DNA of 64,000 nt from Pseudotamlana haliotis. Its GTDB lineage: Bacteria > Bacteroidota > Bacteroidia > Flavobacteriales > Flavobacteriaceae. Within the stretch, counting starts at the first letter, position 1. Each line of letters starts with the position of its first letter. The stretch lies in contig NZ_WAAT01000022.1 in the NCBI RefSeq assembly GCF_008806375.1, positions 186,001-250,000 on the forward strand, given 5' to 3'. This document shows positions 1 to 7,685 of this stretch, in pieces. The notes under the pieces were generated by a model, which saw only the letters and a list, made by a program, of their open reading frames with translations, did not search any database and had not been told where the DNA came from. A program made the translations under genes and the position numbers.

Positions 1-635
1 ACGCAGAATTTAAATCACTTAAAAAGAAGCCTGTTATTATGCGTCGTGTGCATTATTTAGAAACAGCGCTTAAAAATTCTAAAAGTGAAAATGTTCAAGA
101 GTATGCCGAGTCGGTATTATTGTTCTCCTTATTTATAGAACATGTTTCTTTATTCTCGCAATTTTTAATCATTATGGCCTTCAATAAACATAAAAATATG
201 TTGAAAGGAATTTCTAATGTGGTTGAAGCAACATCGAAAGAAGAACAAATTCATGGCGATTTTGGAATTGATATTATAAATATAATTAAGAAAGAGAATC
301 CAAAATGGTTTGGAGAAGAATACAATGAAAAAATTCAAACGATCTGTAAAGAAGCTTTTCAAGCTGAAAGCGATATTATCGATTGGATTTTTGAAGATGG
401 CGAGTTAGAATTTCTTCCAAAAGCGGTTATTAATGAGTTTATTAAAAACCGATTTAATAATTCCCTAGAAAGTATTGGTATAGGTAAGGTGTTTACTGTT
501 GATGATAAATTGATAGCAGAAACCGAATGGTTTGATGATGAAATTATTGGTACCAAACATGGCGATTTCTTTGTGAAACGCTCTATCAACTACAGTAAAA
601 GAACAAAAAGTATAACCAGCGACGACCTATTTTAA
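1..635 (+). CDS. nrdB: Ribonucleotide reductase small (radical-generating) subunit, 3' part
   Basis: The frame is open from the left edge (bases 3 onward), so only the C-terminal roughly 210 residues are present; the ATG at 39 is an internal Met. The protein houses the dimetal centre that generates the radical used by NrdA to reduce ribonucleoside diphosphates. Visible family marks are the second metal-ligand helix containing EEQIHGDFG (Glu and His ligands) and a C-terminal tail ending DDLF, the usual peptide that docks into the large subunit. nrdA follows after two bases, so the two are cotranscribed. In the flavobacterial subclass whose NrdA lacks an ATP-cone, that regulatory domain sits at the N-terminus of NrdB, which here lies outside the window and cannot be checked. 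Confidence 0.93.
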   Translation, partial: AEFKSLKKKPVIMRRVHYLETALKNSKSENVQEYAESVLLFSLFIEHVSLFSQFLIIMAFNKHKNMLKGISNVVEATSKEEQIHGDFGIDIINIIKKENPKWFGEEYNEKIQTICKEAFQAESDIIDWIFEDGELEFLPKAVINEFIKNRFNNSLESIGIGKVFTVDDKLIAETEWFDDEIIGTKHGDFFVKRSINYSKRTKSITSDDLF

Positions 636-637
636 TT

Positions 638-2428
638 ATGAAAGTACAAACGAACCTCCAAGAAACACAAAGCGAAACAGCAACGAACCACGATCAATTG
701 GTAAGCGCTCGAAAAGAGCAATTAAAAAAAGCAGCACAATTAGAAAGTGAACCAGAATTTAATTGGCTTACTGAAAATAGTCGCAAATTTTTAGAATCTG
801 GGTACTTAACTGATGGTACTTCCCCTGAAGCACGTATTCGTGAAATTGCAAACCGCGCTGAAGAAATTTTGCAAATTGATGGTTATGCCGATAAGTTTTA
901 CAAGTATATGGGTGAAGGTTTTTTCTCTTTAGCATCGCCAGTATGGTCTAACTTTGGTAAAAAAAGAGGCTTACCAATTAGTTGTTTTGGTTCTAACATT
1001 GCTGATGATATGGGGAATATTTTATACACCCAATCAGAAGTAGGTATGATGTCTAAACTAGGAGGTGGAACTTCAGGTTACTTTGGAAATCTACGTCATA
1101 GAGGTGCGCCTGTTAAAAATAATGGAGCGTCTTCGGGAGCAGTACATATCATGCAACTTTTTGAAAAAATGGTTGATGTGGTTAGTCAAGGTTCTGTTCG
1201 AAGAGGTCGTTTTTCTCCATATTTACCAGTAGAGCATTCAGATATTAATGAGTTTTTAGAAATTGGCACCGAAGGGAATTCCATTCAAGAGCTTACCCAT
1301 GGTGTTTCTGTAACTGATAAATGGATGCAAGAAATGATTGATGGCGATGTAGATAAACGTTCAATTTGGGCTAAAGTCATACAACGTCGTGGTGAAATAG
1401 GTTATCCGTATATTTTCTTTAAAGACCATGCCAACAACCAAGCGCCTGATGTTTATAAAGAGAATAATCATAAAATTGTTGCTTCTAATTTATGTACTGA
1501 AATTATGCTTCCTTCAAATGACCAATGGTCTTTTGTTTGTGTACTTTCTTCAGTAAATCTATTACATTATGATAAGTGGAAAGACACCGATGCCGTTGAG
1601 ACTATGGTGTATTTCTTAGATGCTGTTATTACTGAGTTTGTTGAGAAACTTGAAGTATATAGAGATTCCTCTGTTTTAGAAGACAGACAAACGTTTATGT
1701 TTATGGAGCGTGCTTATAACTTTGCAAAAAGTAACCGAGCACTTGGATTAGGCGTTTTAGGGTGGCACTCTTTACTACAGTCTAAAAGGTTAGGTTTTGA
1801 TAGTGCTGAAGCTTATGAATTGAATAGTACGATTTTTAAACTTATTAAAGAAAAGTCGTATAAAGCTTCAGAGGAATTGGCAAAATTATATGGAGAGCCA
1901 GAAGTTTTAAAGGGTTACGGTAGACGAAATGCAACCTTAAATGCGATTGCTCCAACAACTTCTTCTGCGTTTATTCTAGGTCAGGTTTCACAAGGAATTG
2001 AGCCTATTTGGTCTAATATTTATGTGAAAGACATCGCTAAAATTAAAACCACGATTAAAAACCCATATCTTGAAGAACTGTTAGAAGAAAAGGGTAAAAA
2101 TACGCCTGAAGTATGGCGTAGTATACGTGATTATGATGGTTCGGTGCAGCATTTAGATTTCTTAACCGAGCATGAACGTGATGTGTTTAAAACCTATTCT
2201 GAAATCGATCAATTAGCTATTGTTTATCAAGCAGCTAATCGTCAAAATCATATTGATCAAGGCCAGTCGGTAAACATTATTGTGCATCCAGATATGCCTG
2301 TAAAAGATATTAACAACATCTATGTGACGGCTTGGAAGCTAGGTTTAAAATCATTGTACTATCAACACAGTATGAATGCAGCTCAAAAATTTAAACAGAA
2401 GAAAGAATGTGCTAGCTGCGAAGGATAA
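638..2428 (+). CDS. nrdA: Ribonucleoside-diphosphate reductase large (catalytic) subunit without ATP-cone
   Basis: Catalytic subunit of class I ribonucleotide reductase, 596 residues. The catalytic cysteines are visible: Cys116 in PISCFGS and Cys301 in FVCVLSS form the redox pair, and NLCTE (Asn284, Cys286, Glu288) carries the thiyl radical. LYYQHS near the end holds the two tyrosines of the radical-transfer path, and the tail CASCEG is the shuttle cysteine pair reduced by thioredoxin or glutaredoxin. The family is usually about 750-800 residues because of an N-terminal ATP-cone. Here only about 40 polar residues precede the ten-stranded barrel domain, so the cone is absent. This matches flavobacterial enzymes in which the cone has moved to NrdB. 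It directly follows nrdB and ends in a strong hairpin terminator. Confidence 0.97.
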   Translation: MKVQTNLQETQSETATNHDQLVSARKEQLKKAAQLESEPEFNWLTENSRKFLESGYLTDGTSPEARIREIANRAEEILQIDGYADKFYKYMGEGFFSLASPVWSNFGKKRGLPISCFGSNIADDMGNILYTQSEVGMMSKLGGGTSGYFGNLRHRGAPVKNNGASSGAVHIMQLFEKMVDVVSQGSVRRGRFSPYLPVEHSDINEFLEIGTEGNSIQELTHGVSVTDKWMQEMIDGDVDKRSIWAKVIQRRGEIGYPYIFFKDHANNQAPDVYKENNHKIVASNLCTEIMLPSNDQWSFVCVLSSVNLLHYDKWKDTDAVETMVYFLDAVITEFVEKLEVYRDSSVLEDRQTFMFMERAYNFAKSNRALGLGVLGWHSLLQSKRLGFDSAEAYELNSTIFKLIKEKSYKASEELAKLYGEPEVLKGYGRRNATLNAIAPTTSSAFILGQVSQGIEPIWSNIYVKDIAKIKTTIKNPYLEELLEEKGKNTPEVWRSIRDYDGSVQHLDFLTEHERDVFKTYSEIDQLAIVYQAANRQNHIDQGQSVNIIVHPDMPVKDINNIYVTAWKLGLKSLYYQHSMNAAQKFKQKKECASCEG

Positions 2429-2450
2429 CCACTTAGTTGTTACACATCAC

Positions 2451-2490
2451 AAAAAAGACGCCTGAAAGTTATTTTAGGCGTCTTTTTTTT
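2451..2490 (+). terminator. Rho-independent terminator after nrdA
   Basis: The inverted repeat AAAAAAGACGCCT / AGGCGTCTTTTTT has a 12-base loop and is followed by a run of T. The A-run on the left gives it partial function in both directions. It separates nrdBA from the DUF4136 gene. Confidence 0.9.
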
Positions 2491-2584
2491 GGGGATATAT
2501 TTTATATTTGTTACGAATATTTTAACACAATATAGGTGTTTAACATCTATATTCTTTTAATTATTAATCCTAAAACCCTAAAAA

Positions 2585-3226
2585 ATGAAACATTTTAAAA
2601 GTCGACAACTAACGTTTTTTAAACGGTTAGTTTTTTTATCAAGCCTGTGTTTGTTTGTCTTCGGCTGCTATCCTGAAGGAGGTGAATACGTTGAAGATTT
2701 TGATGTCGTATACACCAACTACGAGGCTAATTTTAATTTTGGTACCAATTACACCTACTCTTTACCAATTGCCGTTGTAGATCTTGATGCAAGTTCTGAT
2801 GATGATAGAGAATTTATTGATCCCGATTATAGTGATGCTATTTTAGATGGGATAGCTAGTCACTTAAATGATTTAGGCTGGACGAAAGTAGATCCAGAAA
2901 ATGCAGACATTGTTATTTTGGCTGGTGCTTTTGATCAAAATTTTATAGCTTATAACCCTTGGTGGTGGGATTGGTATTACCCATGGTATGGGCCAGATTG
3001 GGGGTGGTATTATCCACCATATTACCCTGGTTACGTTAGTGGGTATAGCACGGGTTCTGTGATTATTCAAATGACTGTTCCTGGTGATGTTAATAGTAAT
3101 AACGAAGTGCCTGTGGTATGGTTGGGGGCTTTAGATGGACTGCTTGAAGGTGGTGAATCTAATATAATTAGCAGAATTACTACCAATATAGACCAAGCTT
3201 TTAATCAACCACCGTTTAACAATTAA
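2585..3226 (+). CDS. DUF4136 domain lipoprotein with an aromatic-rich segment
   Basis: A 213-residue exported lipoprotein. A basic N-terminus and hydrophobic helix lead to the lipobox LFVFGC, with the lipidated Cys at about residue 28. The body resembles DUF4136: it begins DFDVVYTNYEANFNFGTN and has a region on an unexposed Asp/Glu-rich loop and then SDAILDGIASHLNDLGW. Between about residues 121 and 157 there is an extreme stretch of Trp, Tyr and Pro. The function of DUF4136 is not known; a cell-envelope place is inferred from the signal. A TATATTTG box at 2503-2510 could be its -7 promoter element, though no good -33 element is seen. The next gene follows after 11 bases and is probably cotranscribed. 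Confidence 0.85.
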   Translation: MKHFKSRQLTFFKRLVFLSSLCLFVFGCYPEGGEYVEDFDVVYTNYEANFNFGTNYTYSLPIAVVDLDASSDDDREFIDPDYSDAILDGIASHLNDLGWTKVDPENADIVILAGAFDQNFIAYNPWWWDWYYPWYGPDWGWYYPPYYPGYVSGYSTGSVIIQMTVPGDVNSNNEVPVVWLGALDGLLEGGESNIISRITTNIDQAFNQPPFNN

Positions 3227-3237
3227 AAAGAGATACT

Positions 3238-3825
3238 ATGAAAATTAAATTAATGATGCTCGTTGGTTTGTTAATGTGTTCATTATCAACGCTGGCACAA
3301 CAAAAATATAGTTTGAATTATATTATAGGGTTTCCAACAGGTGAAACCTCCGATTTTACTGAATCTACTAGTTTTAGAGGAGTAGGTTTTGATTTTACAC
3401 ATATGCTGAATAAAAATATTGGCGTTGGAGTAAGCGTAAGTTTACAAACATTCTATGATGAAAAAGGTAAACAAACTACTACTGAAGGAACAGAGACGAT
3501 TACAGCCTATCGCTATAATTATATAAATAGTTTACCTGTTTATGCTACAGGAACTTACTTTTTTGATGGGTCTAAAACTATTAAACCGTTCGTTTCCTTA
3601 GGTGTTGGTGTGATGTATAACAACAAAGAACAGGAATTCGGGTTGTTTGCTGCAGAAAACGATGCATGGCAGTTTAGTGTGCGCCCAGAAGCAGGATTGG
3701 AATACAAAATAGATTACGGTCTTGGTATTCGTGCTGCATTTAGATACAATTACGCTGCTGATTCAAGTGATTTAGAAGGACTTTCTCATATGGGTCTTGC
3801 ACTTGGAGTCGTTTGGAGTAATTAA
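3238..3825 (+). CDS. Outer-membrane beta-barrel protein (small porin-like family)
   Basis: A 195-residue protein with a clear signal peptide (MKIKLMMLVGLLMCSLSTLAQ, cleaved before QKYS). The rest is alternating hydrophobic and polar beta strands separated by short turns (for example GVGVSVSLQTF, FVSLGVGVMY, GIRAAFRYNY), and it closes with GLALGVVW, typical of eight-stranded OmpW/OmpX-like barrels in Bacteroidota. No catalytic motif is seen. It lies 11 bases after the DUF4136 lipoprotein and ends in a terminator, so the two form a short operon for envelope proteins. The exact role is unknown. Confidence 0.8.
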   Translation: MKIKLMMLVGLLMCSLSTLAQQKYSLNYIIGFPTGETSDFTESTSFRGVGFDFTHMLNKNIGVGVSVSLQTFYDEKGKQTTTEGTETITAYRYNYINSLPVYATGTYFFDGSKTIKPFVSLGVGVMYNNKEQEFGLFAAENDAWQFSVRPEAGLEYKIDYGLGIRAAFRYNYAADSSDLEGLSHMGLALGVVWSN

Positions 3826-4181
3826 AAAATGGGTAATTAAATTTAGAAATTACAAGCATTTATTGAATAAGAAAAGGTTCGCATAATTTATGCGAACTTT
3901 TTTTTGTGTTTATCTTTTTTCTAGTTTTGTTATTAAACGCTTGTCAAAACCTAATGATTACAGTTAGTCCGATAAGTTTTTTAGAGATTCCTTTGTGTGC
4001 AAATATATTTTTTAAGACGTATACTAATTTAATTTTATAATGTCACATTCTTAATTTGAATTATTTTTTGTTCAGATGAAATAGGAAATCCAAGCATAGC
4101 CTTAGCTATAGTTTTATTTTATATTGAAATATGGACGAAAAAGAAGCAAATTATATGTGACTTTATATGGTTAAAATGGTA
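3826..4181. other. Intergenic gap between two convergent operons
   Basis: No gene is supported here. The left part holds the terminator of the barrel-protein operon at 3872-3905. The remainder is AT-rich with no open frame of note, no conserved RNA fold that I recognise and no repeat. It separates the plus-strand barrel gene from the 3' end of the minus-strand lacI-type gene. Confidence 0.7.
3872..3905 (+). terminator. Rho-independent terminator after the barrel-protein gene
   Basis: The stem GTTCGCAT / ATGCGAAC (3877-3884 and 3890-3897) has a five-base loop and is followed by a run of T. An A-run lies on the left side. Confidence 0.9.
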
Positions 4182-5243
4182 TTACCCTTTTATCTTTGAG
4201 GACTCGCGTATCACAAGTTCCGCGTCGAGAATTTTTTTATTGAGGCTTTGTTTTATAGTGGGCGACTTCATGTGTTCTAAAAAAGTTTGAGCTGCTAATT
4301 TTCCAATTTCTTCACTGTGCTGATTAATACTTGTAATTGAAGGTGTAACCATGGCGGTAAACGGTTCGTTGCCAAAACCAACTAAAGCAATGTCTTCAGG
4401 GACTCTTATGTTTTTTTCTTTCAAGACCTGTAAGGCTCCTAAGGCAGCATAGTCACTAGCAACGTAAACAGCATCTGGTCTATGCTTTAGTTTTAAAAGT
4501 TGTTCAATTTTGTTTCTTCCATCTTCAATACTCAAACTGCTTTCTAGAAGCAATTCTTCTTCTAATGGTAGGTGATGCTCTCTTAAAGCATCAATATAAC
4601 CACGTATCCTGTTATTGAAAATTCGGGTGTGCTTATAGCCTCCAATATGCGCAATACGTTTACATCCTTGGTCTACAAGATGTTTAACAATAATGTGGCT
4701 ACTCTTGTAATCGTCTATACCTATATAGTCTACGTTTAAGTCGTTTTCACCACGATCAAATAAAATTAAAGGAATGCCTTTGGTTTTAATTTTATTGTAA
4801 TAGTCCAAATTGATGGTTTCATTGGCCATTGAAGCAATAATGCCATCAACTTGTGTGAATAACAAAGTGTCTATATTGTCACATTCCTTTTTATAAGACT
4901 CATTAGAATGTGTCATGATAATATTATAGCCTTTTTTATTTAAGACTTCTTCCATGCTTTGAACAACAGAAGAAAAGAAATGGCTATTTGTTCTAGGAGC
5001 AATAATACCAACCAAATTGCTTTTGCCTTTTCGAAGCGCACTGGCGAGATGGTTGGGGTGGTAATTTAAGTTTTTAGCAACCTGTCTAACTGCTTTTTTT
5101 GTTTTATCACTAATACGCGGGTCGTCATGCAGTGCTTTTGACACGGCAGCAGGCGAAATGTTTAAGACGTTCGCAATATCTTTTATGGTCGATTTTTTTT
5201 TGATATTTATTTTTTTTATATCTTTGCTTAAACGTTTAAGCAA
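4182..5243 (-). CDS. LacI-family transcriptional repressor of the KDG operon
   Basis: DNA-binding sugar-responsive repressor. The helix-turn-helix and hinge are plain: STIKDIANVLNISPAAVSKAL, then NYHPNHLASALRKGKS. The periplasmic-binding-like effector domain follows (NLVGIIAP, then DRGEND, DYAALGALQVLK, VGFGNEPF, INQHSEEIG). It diverges from kdgK-pfk-eda and very probably controls that operon through two palindromes between the genes, with a ketodeoxygluconate-type sugar as likely inducer (inferred). The start is a problem. The only usual start codon before the helix-turn-helix is TTG at 5243, which lies inside both the operator and the -7 promoter box, with a stop three codons further upstream. 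No ATG or GTG exists before the domain, so the real start may be a rarer codon slightly downstream. Confidence 0.9.
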   Translation of the reverse strand: MLKRLSKDIKKINIKKKSTIKDIANVLNISPAAVSKALHDDPRISDKTKKAVRQVAKNLNYHPNHLASALRKGKSNLVGIIAPRTNSHFFSSVVQSMEEVLNKKGYNIIMTHSNESYKKECDNIDTLLFTQVDGIIASMANETINLDYYNKIKTKGIPLILFDRGENDLNVDYIGIDDYKSSHIIVKHLVDQGCKRIAHIGGYKHTRIFNNRIRGYIDALREHHLPLEEELLLESSLSIEDGRNKIEQLLKLKHRPDAVYVASDYAALGALQVLKEKNIRVPEDIALVGFGNEPFTAMVTPSITSINQHSEEIGKLAAQTFLEHMKSPTIKQSLNKKILDAELVIRESSKIKG

Positions 5244-5245
5244 AG
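5222..5245. promoter_or_regulatory. Operator O1: perfect 24-bp palindrome
   Basis: CTTTGCTTAAACGTTTAAGCAAAG is its own reverse complement across all 24 bases and has the central CG dyad expected of LacI-family operators. It covers the -7 box and presumed transcription start of the lacI-type gene, so binding should autorepress the regulator. Confidence 0.88.
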
Positions 5246-5271
5246 GTAATTCTTAAATTTTTATAATCAAA
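5241..5271 (-). promoter_or_regulatory. Promoter of the lacI-type gene
   Basis: Read on the minus strand: TTTG (5271-5268), 19 bases, then TACCTTTG (5248-5241). This is an exact match to the flavobacterial -33/-7 consensus. Transcription should begin near 5235, inside operator O1. Confidence 0.75.
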
Positions 5272-5305
5272 ACTTGATGAGTTGCTGTTGTAATGTTTTT
5301 TTACA

Positions 5306-5329
5306 CCTTGCTTAAACGTTTAAACAAAG
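5306..5329. promoter_or_regulatory. Operator O2: near-perfect copy of O1
   Basis: CCTTGCTTAAACGTTTAAACAAAG shares the core TTGCTTAAACGTTTAA with O1 and differs at a few outer positions. Its CG centre (5317/5318) is 84 bp from that of O1 (5233/5234), eight turns of B-DNA. It fills the space between the -33 and -7 boxes proposed for kdgK. Confidence 0.85.
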
Positions 5330-5337
5330 TACTTTTT
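5308..5337 (+). promoter_or_regulatory. Promoter of the kdgK-pfk-eda operon
   Basis: TTG (5308-5310), 19 bases, TACTTTTT (5330-5337), one base off the TAnnTTTG consensus. Operator O2 occupies the spacer, so repressor binding would exclude RNA polymerase. The predicted start near 5343 leaves a leader of about 16 bases. Confidence 0.6.
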
Positions 5338-5358
5338 ATAAAATTAAATAAGATAAAA

Positions 5359-6405
5359 ATGAGTAAAGTAGTAACGTTTGGAGAAATCATGTTAAGATTA
5401 GCTCCTCAAGGATTTTTAAGATTTTCTCAAGCTAACAATTTTGATGTTGTTTATGGTGGTGGTGAATCTAACGTAGCTGTATCATTGGCTAATTATGGTG
5501 TTTCTTGTGATTTTGTAACACGTTTACCTAAGAATGATATTGGTGAGTGTGCTATGATGGAGATGCGTAAAAGAGGTGTTGGTGTTGATAAAATTGTTTG
5601 GGGTGGTGAACGTTTAGGAATTTATTTCTTAGAAACTGGAGCTGTATCTAGAGGGTCTAAAGTGGTTTACGATAGAGCTTATTCTTCAATGTCTACAATT
5701 GAATCAGGAATGATTGATTGGGATGCTGTTTTTGAAGGTGTAGAGTGGTTTCACTGGACTGGTATTACACCAGCGATTTCTCAAAGTTCTGCTGAAGTAT
5801 GTTTAGAAGCTGTAAAAGCTGCTAGTGCAAAAGGAATTACTATTTCTACAGATTTAAACTACCGTGCTAAATTATGGAACTTCTGTGATGATGCACATAG
5901 AGAGTCTATCATGACAGAATTAACATCTTACTGTGATGTTATTTTAGGGAATGAAGAAGATGCAGAGATGCACTTTGGAATTAAGCCTGATGGTGCTGCA
6001 GTTCAAACTGCTGGACACAATGTTAAAGCGGAAGCTTTCTTATCTGTTTGTAAGCAAATGATGGAGAAATTCCCTAAAGCTAAAAAAGTAATTACAACAT
6101 TAAGAGGTTCTATTTCTGCTTCTCATAACACATGGGCTGGAGTATTATATGATGGAACTAAAATGATTGAAACACGTCAATACCAAATTACAGATATCGT
6201 TGATAGAGTAGGTGGTGGTGATTCATTCATGGGAGGTTTAATCTACGGATTATTAACTTACCCTGATAACGATCAAAACGCATTAGACTTCGCAGTTGCT
6301 GCTTCTTGTTTAAAACACACGATTAAAGGTGATGCTAACTTAGTTACTGTTGATGAAGTTAACAAACTTATGGGCGGTGATGCATCTGGACGTGTAGCTA
6401 GATAA
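5359..6405 (+). CDS. kdgK: 2-dehydro-3-deoxygluconokinase (PfkB family)
   Basis: Phosphorylates 2-keto-3-deoxygluconate with ATP to KDPG, the substrate of the aldolase encoded two genes downstream. PfkB (ribokinase) marks are: N-terminal VTFGEIMLRLAP, the substrate-binding VYGGGESNVAVSLANYGV, and near the C-terminus DRVGGGDSFMGGL, whose Asp is the catalytic base. Start chosen at ATG 5359 (MSKVVTFGEI, 348 residues). The frame is open up to 5293, but that extension would be translated from the promoter and operator DNA and has no family similarity. First gene of an operon with pfk (45-base gap) and eda (19-base gap) under the LacI-type regulator. Confidence 0.94.
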   Translation: MSKVVTFGEIMLRLAPQGFLRFSQANNFDVVYGGGESNVAVSLANYGVSCDFVTRLPKNDIGECAMMEMRKRGVGVDKIVWGGERLGIYFLETGAVSRGSKVVYDRAYSSMSTIESGMIDWDAVFEGVEWFHWTGITPAISQSSAEVCLEAVKAASAKGITISTDLNYRAKLWNFCDDAHRESIMTELTSYCDVILGNEEDAEMHFGIKPDGAAVQTAGHNVKAEAFLSVCKQMMEKFPKAKKVITTLRGSISASHNTWAGVLYDGTKMIETRQYQITDIVDRVGGGDSFMGGLIYGLLTYPDNDQNALDFAVAASCLKHTIKGDANLVTVDEVNKLMGGDASGRVAR

Positions 6406-6449
6406 TACACAATAACTGTTTTTAAATTTTAAAAGTACGAGAAGTAAAA

Positions 6450-7667
6450 ATGGAAAAATCTATTGCGATTATCTGTGGAGGAGGTCCTGCACCTGGAATT
6501 AATACAGTTGTAAGTACCATAGCTAAAACTTTTATGAAAGATGGCTATCGGGTTATCGGAGTTCACCACGGTTTTAAAGGCTTACTTGCTGACAATCCAG
6601 AGGTAAAGATTTTTGATTTTGCACTTGCCGATCGTATTTTTAGCCGTGGTGGCTCTACCATTACCATGAGTAGATTCAAGCCAAAAGACAGTGATTTTAA
6701 AGCAGATTTCTTTAAAAATAATAAAATTAAATTGTTGGTAACTATTGGCGGTGACGATACAGCATCGACCGCCAATAGGTTAACCAAATATCTTCAGAAA
6801 CAAGAGCTCGATGTGGCTCATGTACATGTTCCAAAAACTATTGATAACGATTTGCCTTTGCCAGACAGAAATCCGACTTTTGGATTTCATACAGCAAAAG
6901 ATGAAGGTGTTAGAATTGGTAATACTGTTTATGAAGATGCTAGAACCAGTGAAAACTGGTTTGTAATGTCTGCCATGGGACGCTCGGCTGGACATTTAGC
7001 TTTTGGAATTGCTTCTGCCTGTCATTTTCAAATGATGATTATTCCAGAAATGTTTAACAAAACTAAAATCACTTTTGAGAAACTCATTAATATCATTGTA
7101 TCTTCCATTGTAAAATGTAAGATCAAGGGTATTGAATATGGGGTAGCCTTAATAAGTGAAGGGGTTTTTCATTTTATGGATGAAGAAGAAATTATTAATT
7201 CCGATATTAATTTTACTTATGATGATCACGGTCATCCTGAATTAGGAAACGTAAGTAAATCACATATTTTTAACTACCTATTACAGGTTAAACTGAAAGA
7301 AATCGGTTTAAAAGTTAAAACTAGACCTGTAGAACTTGGTTACGAATTAAGATGTTGTAACCCAATTGCATTCGATTTAACACTGTGTTCCTTACTAGGT
7401 ATTGGTGTTAAAAAACTATTCGACCAGGGTATTTCTGGTTGTATCGTGAGTGCAAATTCTAATGGTGATATTGCGCCTTTATTTTTAAAGGATTTTGAAG
7501 ATGAAAGCGGAAAAATTCCACCAAGATTAGTCGATATCGAATCCGATATGGCTCAGCTTTTTATTAATAACCTGTTTTTTATTCAAGAAAAGGATTATGA
7601 AAAAGCAAAACAATATTTACGAGATCCAGAAAAATATGATTTCAAGAAAATCTTAAACTGGAATTAA
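6450..7667 (+). CDS. 6-phosphofructokinase family, pyrophosphate-type signature
   Basis: A 405-residue group A phosphofructokinase. Nucleotide/phosphate-binding GGGPAPGIN (residues 10-18), active site PKTIDND (128-134) and MGRSAGHLA are all present. Two positions separate ATP from pyrophosphate enzymes in this family: ATP enzymes have GGDG and PGTIDND, whereas PPi enzymes have GGDD and PKTIDND. This protein has GGDD (100-103) and PKTIDND, so PPi use is predicted. The PPi reaction is freely reversible between fructose-6-phosphate and fructose-1,6-bisphosphate. Sitting between kdgK and eda it may serve gluconeogenesis from the glyceraldehyde-3-phosphate made by the aldolase (inference). A different sugar-phosphate substrate cannot be excluded. 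Confidence 0.88.
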   Translation: MEKSIAIICGGGPAPGINTVVSTIAKTFMKDGYRVIGVHHGFKGLLADNPEVKIFDFALADRIFSRGGSTITMSRFKPKDSDFKADFFKNNKIKLLVTIGGDDTASTANRLTKYLQKQELDVAHVHVPKTIDNDLPLPDRNPTFGFHTAKDEGVRIGNTVYEDARTSENWFVMSAMGRSAGHLAFGIASACHFQMMIIPEMFNKTKITFEKLINIIVSSIVKCKIKGIEYGVALISEGVFHFMDEEEIINSDINFTYDDHGHPELGNVSKSHIFNYLLQVKLKEIGLKVKTRPVELGYELRCCNPIAFDLTLCSLLGIGVKKLFDQGISGCIVSANSNGDIAPLFLKDFEDESGKIPPRLVDIESDMAQLFINNLFFIQEKDYEKAKQYLRDPEKYDFKKILNWN

Positions 7668-7685
7668 AAATTTAAAAATAATAAA

